A DNA stretch of 64,000 bases. It comes from Solidesulfovibrio carbinolicus (GTDB lineage: Bacteria > Desulfobacterota > Desulfovibrionia > Desulfovibrionales > Desulfovibrionaceae). Positions within the stretch are counted from its first letter, which is position 1. Each line of letters begins with the position of its first letter. The stretch is from assembly GCF_004135975.1 (NCBI RefSeq), contig NZ_CP026538.1, positions 4,428,501 to 4,492,500 on the forward strand, written 5' to 3'. A program made the translations under genes and the position numbers. Below are positions 51,047 to 60,446 of the stretch, one piece after another. The notes below the pieces were generated by a model. The model was not told the origin of the DNA. It searched no databases and was given only the letters and a program-made list of their open reading frames with translations.

Positions 51047-52336
51047 CTACTGCCGGGCCTTCTTGCCGGCCGACGGCGTCGGCGCGTCGGCCTGGGTGGC
51101 GAAAAAGCCGCTGCTGTAGGCCATGGCCTCGCTGGCGCAGACCTTGACCGCGTCGAGTTCCAGCCCAAGTTGCCGGGTCATGTCGGCCAAGCGCGGCCAG
51201 TCCGCGTCCTCGATGCATTCGGCCAGATCGAGCAGGGGCTGGTATTCGTTCTGGGCGTCGTGGCGCAGGGCCGATTTGAGCTTTTCATCCAGCGGCAGAT
51301 GCTCGGCCACCTGGCGCATGGGCAGGCCCAGGATGGCGTCAAGCAGGGAAAAAAGCCCGAGCAGAAAGAGCGTTCCCGGGTTGAAGTCCCAGAAATCGTA
51401 GCGGGTGGTGACAAGCTCCAGGAGTCTGGCCCGCTGCAAGGACAGCTCGGCCAGCTCGCGCGGCATGTCGCCGCCCTGGGCCATGTCGGCCAGAAGCACC
51501 GCCCGCAGCCAGTTGCGGATTTTGATGCTGCCCAGGATCATGATGGCTTGCTTGATGGACTGGATTTTTTGCGGCAGGCCGAAGGCGGCGCTGTTGAGGT
51601 AGGAAAGCAGCCGAAAGCTCACGGACACGTCGGCGGAAATGGCCTCGGCCAGGGCGTCCACGTCCGGGTCCTCGGATTCGATGAGTCGCAAAAGCTGGAA
51701 GCGGCTCATTTGGTGGGAGGTGAGCTTGCGCTCGGACACCAGCTCCGGTTCCTTGAAAAAACGGCCCTGGAACACGGCGAATCCGGCGGCCTTGAGTTTT
51801 TCAAAGGTATCGAGGCTGCCCACCCGGGAGGCCCATAGCAGGGCCTTGCCGCCCTTATTGCGGGCGGCGATGGGGGTCGGGTCGTCGGCACCGCCGGCAT
51901 CGAAGCACCACACGTCGGCCAGGGCGGCCAGTTCGGCCAGCTCGGGCTGGCCGGCGCCCACGTCCACGGCCAGGCTGTAGCCGTCGGCTCGAAGCCGGGC
52001 GGCCAGCTCGACGACCTCCCTGGGCCGCGAGGCCTGGCCCACGAATTTCACCACGCCGTGGGCCGGCGGCAGGGCATAGGGGGCCTGGGCCAGGAAGCCG
52101 ACCTCATCAAAGGGCACGGCCACTTTCTTGCCGCGCTCCACGGCGCTTTGCACGCCCATATAGGAGGTGGAGGCCAGGGAGCCGGCCAGATGCTCCTGGT
52201 CGGCGAAGCAGGCCAGGGCCGAGCAGGCGTCCGCGCCGCCCTGGATCTCGTAGCCCCACAGCTTGCGCTTGACGTCGAACAGCGCCTGTTTGGTGAAAAA
52301 AAACGGGCTTGCGCCGGACTGGCCGTTGTCGCTCAT
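51047..52336 (-). CDS. EAL-HDOD (YuxH-like) signalling protein with degenerate EAL
   Basis: Product of 429 residues from the ATG at 52336. The first half has the EAL barrel layout (TKQALFDVKRKLWGYEIQGG, RLRADGYSLAVDVGAGQPEL, KLKAAGFAVFQGRFF) but the EAL catalytic triplet is absent, so it should not hydrolyse c-di-GMP. The second half is HDOD (LAEAISADVSVSFRLLSYLN, LPQKIQSIKQAIMILGSIKI, LFLLGLFSLLDAILG). Such proteins are signalling scaffolds. An operator-like palindrome lies about 140 bases upstream. Confidence 0.88.
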   Translation of the reverse strand: MSDNGQSGASPFFFTKQALFDVKRKLWGYEIQGGADACSALACFADQEHLAGSLASTSYMGVQSAVERGKKVAVPFDEVGFLAQAPYALPPAHGVVKFVGQASRPREVVELAARLRADGYSLAVDVGAGQPELAELAALADVWCFDAGGADDPTPIAARNKGGKALLWASRVGSLDTFEKLKAAGFAVFQGRFFKEPELVSERKLTSHQMSRFQLLRLIESEDPDVDALAEAISADVSVSFRLLSYLNSAAFGLPQKIQSIKQAIMILGSIKIRNWLRAVLLADMAQGGDMPRELAELSLQRARLLELVTTRYDFWDFNPGTLFLLGLFSLLDAILGLPMRQVAEHLPLDEKLKSALRHDAQNEYQPLLDLAECIEDADWPRLADMTRQLGLELDAVKVCASEAMAYSSGFFATQADAPTPSAGKKARQ

Positions 52337-52472
52337 GATCGACCCCGTGACGATTAGTCGGTTGGAGGGCGGCAAGACATGGCGAGACTTCCGGCAAACA
52401 TGCCCCAGGCGGCGTGGTTTGACAACGGCTTTCGCGTCGTTTGCCGGATTGGCCGGACCTGGCGTGGAGTCC

Positions 52473-52498
52473 CTTGAAAATACCCTGGTATTTTTAAG
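52473..52498. promoter_or_regulatory. Palindrome containing AAAATAC-N4-GTATTTT upstream of the EAL-HDOD gene
   Basis: AAAATACC (52477-52484) and GGTATTTT (52487-52494) are perfect complements; CTT and AAG outer ends also pair, with one mismatch. It sits about 140 bases upstream of the start at 52336 and closely resembles the palindrome at 13646-13673. Confidence 0.6.
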
Positions 52499-52630
52499 AA
52501 AAACCTCTTGCTTTACGACGTTGTCCACCAAATGCCCTATGCGCTTTTCGTGGACGCGACACGAGGGCGATTTGGCCGCCGGCTGGGCGCGACAGGGGCC
52601 TGGAACGAGCGCGAGGTCGCCGGGCGCGCC

Positions 52631-54034
52631 TTACGCGTCCATGACCAGGGGCAGGCGGAAGGCGAAGGCCGAGCCCCGTCCCGGCTCGCTTTTCACCTCG
52701 ACGGCCACGCCATGGGCGAAAAGCACGGCCCGCACCAGGGACAACCCCAGGCCCAGGCCCCGTTCGGAGCGGCTGCGGTCGGCCCGGTAGAGGCGGTCGA
52801 AAATGCGGGGCTGGTCTTCGGCGGCGATGCCCTGGCCGGTGTCGGCCACCCGCACGGCCACGAAGCGGTCTTCCCGGGCGGCGGCCACCGTCACCCGTCC
52901 GCCGGGCGGGGTGTACTTGACGGCGTTGTCGATGAGGTTGGCCAGCACCTGGCGCAGACGGTTGGGGTCGGCCAGGACCGGCAGGGGGCCGACGGCGGCC
53001 ACGGAAAGGGCCACGCCTTTTTCCTCGGCCACGTATTCGTAGAGTTCGGCCGCCTCGGCCGCCAGCCGGGCCATGTCGGCCACTTCCAGACGCAGGCGCA
53101 TGGCTCCGGTCTCGGCCTCGGAGATGTCCATGAGCGCCCCGAGCATGGCGACCATGCGCCGGGTTTCCTCGGCGCAGTCGAGCAGAGCCTCGCGCAGCTC
53201 GGCCGGATCGTTTTTTGAGGCCACGGCCATTTCCACGGCGGCCAGGGTCCGCGTGGCCGGGGTGCGCAGATCGTGGGCCACGTTGTCCAGGGCCTCGCGC
53301 ATGCCGGTGATGAGCGTGCGGATCTTGTCGAGCATGGCGTTAAAGAGCCTGGCCAGTTCGCTGAGTTCGTCGCCCGCGCCGACTTCCGGCACCCTGGCGT
53401 CCATGCGGCCGGTGTCGATGGCCCGCACCGTGTCGATGAGGTCTTTTAGGGGCGTGAGCACCCGCCGGGCCAGGACGAAGCCGGCGGCCAGGCCGAAAAG
53501 CGCCACCGGCAGCATGATGCCGGCAAAAATCACCCGAAACCGGGCCAGCAAGCCCTCGCGTTCGCTGGCGTCCTTGCCGATGGTCACCGAACCGCCGCCG
53601 GGAAGCGCCCGGCTGCCGATTTCCGTCAGTCCCCCTTCGGGATCGGAACCCGGCACGAAGGCCCACTGCACCGACGGTCCCGGGACCAGGGGCAGGGCCT
53701 CCGGCAGGGGCGCGGAGTCCTCGGGCGACTGGCTGAACAGGGTGGCCCCGTCCGGGCCGGTCACCCGCAGCAGATACTCTTCGACATCAATGTTTTCCCG
53801 CTCCAGGCGCAGGAAATCGAGCAGCCCGGCCAGGCCTTTTTTCTGGCTCACGGACACGTATTCCCGCAGTTTCTGGGCCATGGCCACCCGGTCGCCCTCG
53901 CGCACGGCTCCCGAGAGCAGGGAGTAGGCCAGGACGAACAGTGTCAGGGCGCTGCAGATGAAGATGCAGGAGTACAGCGCCGTCAGGCGCAGGGTGGTGG
54001 AGCGCAACAGCGGCCGGCTATTCCTTGAGAACAT
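52631..54034 (-). CDS. Two-component sensor histidine kinase
   Basis: Product of 467 residues. Membrane helices at about 17-39 and 170-190 frame a periplasmic sensor of some 130 residues. HAMP follows (ARRVLTPLKDLIDTVRAI), then HisKA (DNVAHDLRTPATR, His near 249) and HATPase (LANLIDNAVKY, VADTGQGI, GLGLGLSLVRAV). Layout matches CusS/PhoQ-like EnvZ-class kinases. The start at 54034 overlaps the response regulator by 17 bases. No metal-binding motif is seen in the sensor. Confidence 0.93.
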   Translation of the reverse strand: MFSRNSRPLLRSTTLRLTALYSCIFICSALTLFVLAYSLLSGAVREGDRVAMAQKLREYVSVSQKKGLAGLLDFLRLERENIDVEEYLLRVTGPDGATLFSQSPEDSAPLPEALPLVPGPSVQWAFVPGSDPEGGLTEIGSRALPGGGSVTIGKDASEREGLLARFRVIFAGIMLPVALFGLAAGFVLARRVLTPLKDLIDTVRAIDTGRMDARVPEVGAGDELSELARLFNAMLDKIRTLITGMREALDNVAHDLRTPATRTLAAVEMAVASKNDPAELREALLDCAEETRRMVAMLGALMDISEAETGAMRLRLEVADMARLAAEAAELYEYVAEEKGVALSVAAVGPLPVLADPNRLRQVLANLIDNAVKYTPPGGRVTVAAAREDRFVAVRVADTGQGIAAEDQPRIFDRLYRADRSRSERGLGLGLSLVRAVLFAHGVAVEVKSEPGRGSAFAFRLPLVMDA

Positions 54035-54689
54035 AGCCGACCCCGCGCAGGGTATGGAGCATCTTCCGGTCGTAGTCCCGGTCGATCTTGTTGCGCAGTC
54101 GGCAGACGAGGACGTCCACGAGGTTGGTCTGGGGATCGAAGTGGTAGTCCCAGACGTGCTCCATGATCATGGTCTTGGACAGCACCTTGCCGGGATTGCG
54201 CATGAAGTATTCCAGCAGGGCGAACTCCCTGGGCTGGAGCTGCACGGCCGTCTCGCCCCGGGACACCTCCCGGGTGAGCAGGTTCATGGACAGCTGGCCC
54301 ACGGTCAGGCGGGTGGGCTCCGAAGCGCTGGTGGAACGGCGGATGAGCGCCTGGACCCGGGCCAGGAGTTCGGCAAAGGAAAAGGGCTTGGACAGATAGT
54401 CGTCGCCGCCGGTTTCAAGCCCCCGCACCCGGTCCTCCACCGACCGCTTGGCCGAGAGGATGATGATGGGGGTCATGATCTTGCGGCGGCGCAGTTCCTC
54501 AATGACCTGCAATCCGTCCAGGCCGGGCAGCATGACGTCGATGATGGCCACGCAGTAGGGTTCGGTGGCGGCCAGATGCAGACCGTCGGGACCGTTTGCC
54601 GCATGGTCCACGGCAAACCCGCTCTGGCGCAGGCCGCCAAGGATAAACGAGGCGATTTTCTCGTCGTCCTCGACGAGGAGGATGCGCAT
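54018..54689 (-). CDS. OmpR-family response regulator
   Basis: Product of 223 residues from the ATG at 54689 (MRILLVEDDEKIASFILGGL). Receiver with Asp in VAIIDVMLPGLDGLQ, and a C-terminal winged helix (LQPREFALLEYFMRNPGKVL, VDVLVCRLRNKIDR). Upstream in-frame residues are not receiver-like. Coupled to the overlapping histidine kinase. Divergent from a small Lys-rich exported protein that may be a target. Confidence 0.95.
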   Translation of the reverse strand: MRILLVEDDEKIASFILGGLRQSGFAVDHAANGPDGLHLAATEPYCVAIIDVMLPGLDGLQVIEELRRRKIMTPIIILSAKRSVEDRVRGLETGGDDYLSKPFSFAELLARVQALIRRSTSASEPTRLTVGQLSMNLLTREVSRGETAVQLQPREFALLEYFMRNPGKVLSKTMIMEHVWDYHFDPQTNLVDVLVCRLRNKIDRDYDRKMLHTLRGVGYVLKE

Positions 54690-55051
54690 GACAGGAACGT
54701 CCTTTGCGGTGTTGGCGGCCTGGGCGAGGCTGCCCGGCCGCCGCTCTGGATGCATCGGGGTATACATAGAACTCCCCATAATGACCAGCGTCCGGCCGGG
54801 CTACGGTTTTCCAGCTTTTTTCAGATCTGTAATCGCCCAGTAAGGATCATGTAACATACTGAAATCGTACTTAAAATTTCACTCCTGTAATGAACGGGTA
54901 AGCACCGGGAAAGGAAGACGGGCCTAGACCGTTGCCATCGACACGGCGGCTGCGGCCCCGGTCGATACGGGAGGGCCCGCGCCGAGGGAATCGTCCCGGT
55001 CGGTTGGGGGATGCCAGAAACCGCTTACCCTTTTTACAAGGAGTCCATACC
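54690..55051. other. Divergent regulatory region between the response regulator and a small exported protein
   Basis: No other gene. TGTAAT (54828), TGTAAC (54850) and TGTAAT (54886) are direct repeats spaced 22 and 36 bases in an A+T-rich stretch, possible OmpR-type half sites. The remainder (54890-55030) is G+C-rich. Confidence 0.45.
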
Positions 55052-55222
55052 ATGAAAAAGATCGTCATCTTCACCGTCGTGTCCTGCCTGCTCGCCACCT
55101 CCATGGCTTTCGCCGGCACCAAGAAAAAGACCAAGAAGGCCACCAAGGACGGCAGCTATTCCGTGGTCGAGATCATGAAGGACAAGAAGAAGGCCAAAAA
55201 GACCGCCACCCCCGCCAACTAG
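55052..55222 (+). CDS. Small secreted Lys-rich protein
   Basis: Product of 56 residues: Sec signal MKKIVIFTVVSCLLATSMAFA, then a mature peptide of about 35 residues with clustered Lys (GTKKKTKKATKDG, DKKKAKKTATPAN). AAGGAG lies 11 bases before the ATG. A very basic periplasmic peptide could bind anionic envelope components or metals via partners; function unknown. Divergent from the two-component system. Followed by a terminator-like hairpin. Confidence 0.7.
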   Translation: MKKIVIFTVVSCLLATSMAFAGTKKKTKKATKDGSYSVVEIMKDKKKAKKTATPAN

Positions 55223-55283
55223 TTTCGGCGGACCGCAAGGAGCGACAACGCCCTGCTTCGGCGAAAGATTTGTCGATCCACCG

Positions 55284-55313
55284 CACCCCCCTGCGGCAAT
55301 GCCGCGGGGGGTG
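55284..55313 (+). terminator. Hairpin after the small secreted protein gene
   Basis: CACCCCCC and GCGGC on the left pair with GCCGC and GGGGGGTG on the right, with one bulged T and an AAT loop; TTGCCTT follows. Confidence 0.55.
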
Positions 55314-55409
55314 TTGCCTTGCGCACCGCCGATTGCGGTTGCCGCCGCCCGCACCGGCAGGCTTGGACCCCGAAAACGGCCGTGTCGCCGGCCCTGTCGT
55401 CGAGGCCCC

Positions 55410-56144
55410 CTACCAGGGCGCCAGCGGCAACCGCTCGCCAAGCGCCACGCCGGCGGCGCTGACGGCGGCGCGGTAGGGCAGGACGAGGACGCCGGCAGCG
55501 GCGGCGGTGGTCAGCAGATCGGCGTATTCGGGATCAATGACGGCGGCCGGGGCGAAACAGTGGCCGTCCGGGCGCTGGACGCAGTAGAAGATGGCGGCCT
55601 TGTCCACGCCTTCCCGGGCCAGCCGGGTGAGTTCAATGAGGTGTTTGCGGCCGCGTTCGGTGGCGGCGTCCGGGAACATGGCCGCGTCGTCCTCGACCAT
55701 CGTCACGTTTTTGCATTCCACGAAGCAGCGTCCGGCCGGGCCGGTGAGCAGGAAATCGAGCCGGCCCTCGGCAAAGGGCGGTTCGGGGCGGGCCGCGTCG
55801 TAGCCGGCCAGTTCCGGGATGGCTCGGGCGGCCACGGCCCGGCGCAGCAGCCGGTTTGGGGTCAGCGTATTGACCCCGACCCAGAAATCGCCTGCGAAAT
55901 CCGGCACTTTCGTCATTTCCAGGGTATAGGGCAGCCGCCGTTTGGGATTGTCGGACGTGGACAGGCCGATGGTCGCGCCCGGGCGCAGCAGGCCCAGCAT
56001 GGAGCCGGTGTTGTTGGCGTGGGCGGTGACGGGGCCGTCCGGGCCTTCGGCATCCACGAGGAACCGCTTGTAGCGCCGCACGAATCGGGCTTCGAGGATG
56101 GGGCCGGGGTGGGACAAAACGACTCGGCTCGGTTCTCGCTCCAT
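55410..56144 (-). CDS. sfsA: SfsA family protein
   Basis: Product of 244 residues, full length. Conserved segments: RFVRRYKRFLVDAEGPDG, AHANNTGSMLGLLRPG, RLDFLLTGPAGRCFVECKNV, FPDAATERGRKHLIEL. The VECKNV part is a PD-(D/E)xK nuclease-like core. E. coli SfsA affects sugar fermentation and binds DNA; its biochemical role is uncertain. Divergent from aspC with a 93-base gap. Confidence 0.95.
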   Translation of the reverse strand: MEREPSRVVLSHPGPILEARFVRRYKRFLVDAEGPDGPVTAHANNTGSMLGLLRPGATIGLSTSDNPKRRLPYTLEMTKVPDFAGDFWVGVNTLTPNRLLRRAVAARAIPELAGYDAARPEPPFAEGRLDFLLTGPAGRCFVECKNVTMVEDDAAMFPDAATERGRKHLIELTRLAREGVDKAAIFYCVQRPDGHCFAPAAVIDPEYADLLTTAAAAGVLVLPYRAAVSAAGVALGERLPLAPW

Positions 56145-56237
56145 GATTTACCTTCCAGGCATTATGCTTTAGAGTTCCAACCCGGCCGCGTCCGACGCGG
56201 TCCCCGCCATCAACCCCCAAGCCAAGGATTTCGGGCC

Positions 56238-57416
56238 ATGCGCACCGCGCTCCGTATGCGTCTCGTCGCCCCGTCCGCCACCCTCGGCATGGCCGCCAAG
56301 GCCGCCGATCTGCGCCGTCAGGGCAAGGCCATCCTCGACCTCTCGGCTGGCGAACCCGACTTCAACACGCCCCAGCACATCAAGGACGCCGCCAAAAAGG
56401 CCATTGACGACAATTTCACCCGCTACACGCCGGTGCCGGGCATCCCCACCCTACGCGAGGCGGTCACCGGCTATTACAAGAAAATCTACGGCGTGCCCGT
56501 GCCCAAGGAGGCGGTCATCGCCACCAACGGCGGCAAGCAGGCCCTGTATAATCTCTTCCTGGCCGTGCTCAACCCCGGCGACGAAGTGCTGGTGCCGGCC
56601 CCCTACTGGGTCAGCTACCCGGACATGATCCGTCTGGCCGGCGGCGAACCCGTGGCCGTGCCGAGCAGCCCGGAAAACGGCTTCCTCGTCACCGTGGAAG
56701 ACCTTGACCGGGCGGCCACCCCGGCCACCAGGGCCATGGTCCTCAACTCGCCCTCCAATCCCACCGGGGCCCATTACACCGCCGAACAGCTCGACGCCAT
56801 CATGGCGTGGGCCGTTTCCCGAGGCATCTACATCGTCTCCGACGAGATCTACGACCGCCTTGTCTACGAGCCGGCCAAGCCCGCCTCCATGGCCGGCTGC
56901 TTCGCCATGTACCCGGACAACGTGGCCGTGGTTGGCGGCCTGGCCAAGAGCTTCGCCATGACCGGCTGGCGCATGGGCTACTGCATTGCCCATCCCGACG
57001 TCATCCGGGCCATGTCCACCCTGCAAAGCCAGTCCACCTCCAACATCTGCTCCATCGTGCAAAAAGCGGCCATCGCGGCCCTGACCGGCCCCCTGGACTG
57101 CGTGGAAGAAATGCGCCAGGCCTTTGCCCGCCGCCGCGACCTGTGCCTGGCCATCATCAAGACCTGGGACAAGGCCTTTTGCCCCGTTCCGGCCGGCGCG
57201 TTCTACCTGTTCCCGAGCCTTTCGGCCTACTACAACGAGGCCGTGCCCAATTCCACGGCCCTGTCCGAAGCGCTTTTGACCGAAGCCGGCATCGCCACCG
57301 TCCCGGGTGTGGCCTTTGGCGAGGACCGCTGCGTGCGCCTGTCCTACGCCACCAGCGACGAAACCCTGGAAAAAGCCCTGACCCAGATGGGCGATTTCCT
57401 CAAAAAACTCGGTTAG
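56238..57416 (+). CDS. aspC: Aspartate aminotransferase, class I/II
   Basis: Product of 392 residues, start ATG 56238 (MRTALRMRLVAPSATLGM). Ib-type aspartate aminotransferase features: SAGEPDFNTPQHI, TNGGKQALYNLF, LNSPSNPTGAHY, DEIYDRLVY and the PLP-lysine segment GLAKSFAMTGWRMGY. It converts aspartate and 2-oxoglutarate to oxaloacetate and glutamate; related prephenate or tyrosine transaminases cannot be excluded. The frame is open upstream only as a shadow of sfsA. Confidence 0.93.
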   Translation: MRTALRMRLVAPSATLGMAAKAADLRRQGKAILDLSAGEPDFNTPQHIKDAAKKAIDDNFTRYTPVPGIPTLREAVTGYYKKIYGVPVPKEAVIATNGGKQALYNLFLAVLNPGDEVLVPAPYWVSYPDMIRLAGGEPVAVPSSPENGFLVTVEDLDRAATPATRAMVLNSPSNPTGAHYTAEQLDAIMAWAVSRGIYIVSDEIYDRLVYEPAKPASMAGCFAMYPDNVAVVGGLAKSFAMTGWRMGYCIAHPDVIRAMSTLQSQSTSNICSIVQKAAIAALTGPLDCVEEMRQAFARRRDLCLAIIKTWDKAFCPVPAGAFYLFPSLSAYYNEAVPNSTALSEALLTEAGIATVPGVAFGEDRCVRLSYATSDETLEKALTQMGDFLKKLG

Positions 57417-57479
57417 CCGGGCCCCAAGCCCGAAACCCCGACGGCGGCCGGTCCCGCGACCGGCCGCCGCGAGCAAGGC

Positions 57480-58928
57480 GTGACCACAAAGCTGCGAAAA
57501 GACGATGATCAATCCCTGGGGTTCGTCAAGTTCCTGTCCTGGAGCTCCCTGGCGCTGATCCTGCTCGTCAATTTGTTCCTGTCCATCTTTCTTTCCAACT
57601 ACGCCCGCCAGGACGTGCTGGCCAAGCAGAAGGAATTCGCCCTGCTTCTGGCCGAAAACCTCAACCACCAGATCTATCAGCGCTTCACCCTGCCCACGGT
57701 CATCGGCTTTGGCCGGGTGGAACTGTCCCAGCCGGCCCAGTACGACCGCCTGGACAAGACGGTGCTGTCCACCATCCACAGCTTCCACGTCAGCGAAGTG
57801 CGCATCTACGACCACGACAAACGCGTGTCGTATTCCACCGACAAGGAGCTGGTCGGCCAATCCGGCTTTGCCGGCGCGGCCATCATCGAGGCCCTGGAAC
57901 AGGGCACGTCGAGCTTCCAGGTGGTGACCCGGGCCGGCATGTTCGGCGGCATCTTCGATTTTTCGCCCAAGCCCGACACGGTGACGCTCAAAACCATCTA
58001 TCCCCTGCGCACCGAACGGTCGCTGGTGCCCGGCAATCCCCAGGGATTCATCATGGGCGTGCTGGAATTCACCCAGGACATCACCGACGACTACCAAAAA
58101 GTCGTCGATTTCCAGCGCATCATCATCGCCACCTCGCTTATGTCCTCGTTGCTGCTCTTCGTCATGCTGCGCATCATCATCAGCCGGGCCGGGCGCATCA
58201 ACGCCCAGCGCATCGCCGACCGCGAACGCCTGGAACGCGAACTCCAGCAGCAGGAAAAGCTCGCCGGCATGGGCCGCATGGTGGCCGGCATCGCCCACGA
58301 GATCCGCAATCCCCTGGGCATCATCCGCTCCACGGCCGAACTGCTCCTCAAACGGGCCAAGGACGCCGACCCGGCCAACGCCAGGCTGCTCTCAGCCATC
58401 TTCGACGAATCCAAGCGCCTGTCCAAGACCGTGGGCGACTTCCTGGACTATGCCCGGCCCAGAAACCCCCGCCAGGACGAGGTCGATCTGGCCCTTACCT
58501 GCGACCAGGCCCTGACCTTCCTCGAAGCCAAATGCGAGGAGCTCGGCATCGCCGTCAGCCGCGACTACGCCCCGGGGCTCACCGTGCGCGGCGACAAGGA
58601 TCTCCTCTACCGGGCCGTCTACAACGTGCTCTCCAACGCCCTGGACGCCATGGCCGAGGACAAGGAAAAGCTCCGCGAACCGGCCCTGGCCGTGGCCGCG
58701 ACCCGCGACGGCGACGAGCTGACGCTGACCATCGCCGACACCGGCCCCGGCTTTTGCCCGGACAACAAGGACCGCGTGCTGGACCCGTTTTTCACCACCA
58801 AGGACGCCGGCACAGGCCTGGGACTGGCCATCGTGCGCACCATCGTGGAAAGCCACAATGCCGCCCTGGCCCTGGACAATGCCCCCGAAGGCGGCGCCCG
58901 GGTGACGATGACGTTTACGGCGGCTTAG
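57480..58928 (+). CDS. Sensor histidine kinase, NtrB-like
   Basis: Product of 482 residues, GTG start at 57480 with weak ribosome site. Membrane helix about 22-42, periplasmic sensor of about 160 residues, second helix about 213-233, coiled coil, HisKA with GIAHEIRNPLGIIRS and HATPase with NVLSNALDAMAED, DTGPGFCPDNKDRV and GTGLGLAIV. No PAS. It is followed in the same direction by an NtrC-type regulator with one hairpin element between, so they form a two-component pair. Confidence 0.93.
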   Translation: MTTKLRKDDDQSLGFVKFLSWSSLALILLVNLFLSIFLSNYARQDVLAKQKEFALLLAENLNHQIYQRFTLPTVIGFGRVELSQPAQYDRLDKTVLSTIHSFHVSEVRIYDHDKRVSYSTDKELVGQSGFAGAAIIEALEQGTSSFQVVTRAGMFGGIFDFSPKPDTVTLKTIYPLRTERSLVPGNPQGFIMGVLEFTQDITDDYQKVVDFQRIIIATSLMSSLLLFVMLRIIISRAGRINAQRIADRERLERELQQQEKLAGMGRMVAGIAHEIRNPLGIIRSTAELLLKRAKDADPANARLLSAIFDESKRLSKTVGDFLDYARPRNPRQDEVDLALTCDQALTFLEAKCEELGIAVSRDYAPGLTVRGDKDLLYRAVYNVLSNALDAMAEDKEKLREPALAVAATRDGDELTLTIADTGPGFCPDNKDRVLDPFFTTKDAGTGLGLAIVRTIVESHNAALALDNAPEGGARVTMTFTAA

Positions 58929-58939
58929 GTTTTGAAGAG

Positions 58940-58985
58940 AAGATGCCTCCGGCGGCTGGGGGCCTGAGGCCCCCAGACCCCCCAT
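58940..58985 (+). repeat. Gene-3'-end hairpin element, copy F
   Basis: AGATGCCTCCGGCGGC then TGGGGGCCTGAGGCCCCCAG and ACCCCCC, 12 bases after the kinase stop. It is the only copy lying between two genes that appear to belong to one operon. Confidence 0.75.
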
Positions 58986-59003
58986 CCAACGAGAAGAGCC
59001 ACC

Positions 59004-60377
59004 ATGCCCAGCCAGATTTTGATTTTAGACGACGAGAAGAACTATCTCCTCATCCTGGAGACCATGCTCGGCGACGCCGGCTATGCCGTCACCGCCCTGG
59101 ACGACCCGGAGACCGGCCTGGCCTTCCTGGACGAATCCGAAGTGGACGTGGTCATCACGGACATGAAGATGCCCAAGGTCACGGGGCAGCAGGTGCTGGA
59201 GCACGTCAAGCGCAACTACCCCTACATCCCGGTCATCATCATGACCGCCTTCGGCAGCATCGAAGGCGCGGTGGAGGCCATGCGCATCGGAGCCTTTGAC
59301 TACATCGCCAAGCCCTTCGCCAACGACGAGCTGCTGCTGACCGTGGAAAAGGCCAGCCGTTTCGCCGCCGCCCAGCGCGAAAACATGCTGCTGCGCCAGT
59401 CCCTGGAAGACAAGTTCTCCTCGGAGAACATCATCGGCCGGGGCAAGGCCATGCAGCGGGTGCTGGAAATGATCGCCAAGGCCGCGCCCACCAAATCCAC
59501 CGTGCTCATCACCGGCGAATCCGGCACCGGCAAGGAGCTTTTCGCCAAGGCCATCCACTACGCCTCGCCCCGCAAGGACGCGGCCTTTATCTCGGTCAAC
59601 TGCATGGCCCTGGCCTCGGGAGTGCTGGAGTCGGAGCTGTTTGGCCACGAGAAGGGGTCGTTCACCGGCGCGGTGGCCCGCAAGCGCGGCCGTTTTGAAA
59701 TGGCCCATCAGGGCACCATTTTTCTCGACGAGATCGGCGAACTCTCGCCCGAACTCCAGGTCAAGCTCCTGCGCGTGCTCCAGGAGCGCAAGTTCGAGCG
59801 GGTAGGCGGCTCGGACCCCATCGAGGTGGACATCCGCATCCTGGCCGCCACCAACCGCAACCTGGCCGAGGCCGTGGCCGCCGGAACCTTCCGCGAGGAC
59901 CTGTATTACCGCCTCAACGTCGTCCACATCGAAACGCCGCCCTTGCGCGAACGCCGCGAGGACATCCCCATCCTGGCCGCCCATTTCCTCACCCGCTACT
60001 CCGGGGAAAACAACAAGGTCTTCAAGGGTTTTTCCCCCGAAGCCATGGAGTACCTGACGGCCTATGAATGGCCGGGCAACGTGCGGCAATTGCAGAATGT
60101 CGTGGAGCGCTGCGTGGTGCTGGCCGCCTCGGACGTGGTGCAGGTGGAGGATTTGCCCACGGAAATCCGCGACGAGGAGAGCCAGTACAAATCCGCCGTT
60201 GATCTGCTGCCGGTGACCATCAATTTAAACGACACGCTGGAAAAAATCGAAGTGGCGCTCATTCGCCGGGCCTTGGCCCGCTCCAACTTCGTCCAGGTCA
60301 AGGCGGCGGAGATGCTGGAAATTTCCAAGAGCCTGCTGCAATACAAGCTCAAGAAGTACAAACTCACCGGCCACTAG
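59004..60377 (+). CDS. NtrC-family sigma-54-dependent response regulator
   Basis: Product of 457 residues. Receiver with Asp in [16 protein letters not shown]+ with [14 protein letters not shown] loop (Ser for the first Ala, a tolerated variant) and Walker [10 protein letters not shown], then Fis-type HTH ([20 protein letters not shown]). Partner of the kinase immediately upstream. Targets should have -24/-12 promoters; none was found next to it. Confidence 0.95.
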   Translation: MPSQILILDDEKNYLLILETMLGDAGYAVTALDDPETGLAFLDESEVDVVITDMKMPKVTGQQVLEHVKRNYPYIPVIIMTAFGSIEGAVEAMRIGAFDYIAKPFANDELLLTVEKASRFAAAQRENMLLRQSLEDKFSSENIIGRGKAMQRVLEMIAKAAPTKSTVLITGESGTGKELFAKAIHYASPRKDAAFISVNCMALASGVLESELFGHEKGSFTGAVARKRGRFEMAHQGTIFLDEIGELSPELQVKLLRVLQERKFERVGGSDPIEVDIRILAATNRNLAEAVAAGTFREDLYYRLNVVHIETPPLRERREDIPILAAHFLTRYSGENNKVFKGFSPEAMEYLTAYEWPGNVRQLQNVVERCVVLAASDVVQVEDLPTEIRDEESQYKSAVDLLPVTINLNDTLEKIEVALIRRALARSNFVQVKAAEMLEISKSLLQYKLKKYKLTGH

Positions 60378-60388
60378 CCCCACACCCC

Positions 60389-60438
60389 ATTGGGGGGTCC
60401 GGGGGCCTCAGGCCCCCGGCCGCCGGCATCTTTTCTTT
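60389..60438 (-). repeat. Gene-3'-end hairpin element, copy G
   Basis: TTGGGGGGTCCGGGGGCCTC and AGGCCCCCGGCCGCCGG then GCATCTTTT, 9 bases after the stop at 60447 and between convergent genes. Confidence 0.75.
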
Positions 60439-60446
60439 TTATCCCG

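Noticed and set aside
3604-60438. CRISPR interpretation of the repeated G+C-rich elements
   Set aside because: Copies are dispersed singly at gene ends, not in an array with spacers, and no cas gene is present.
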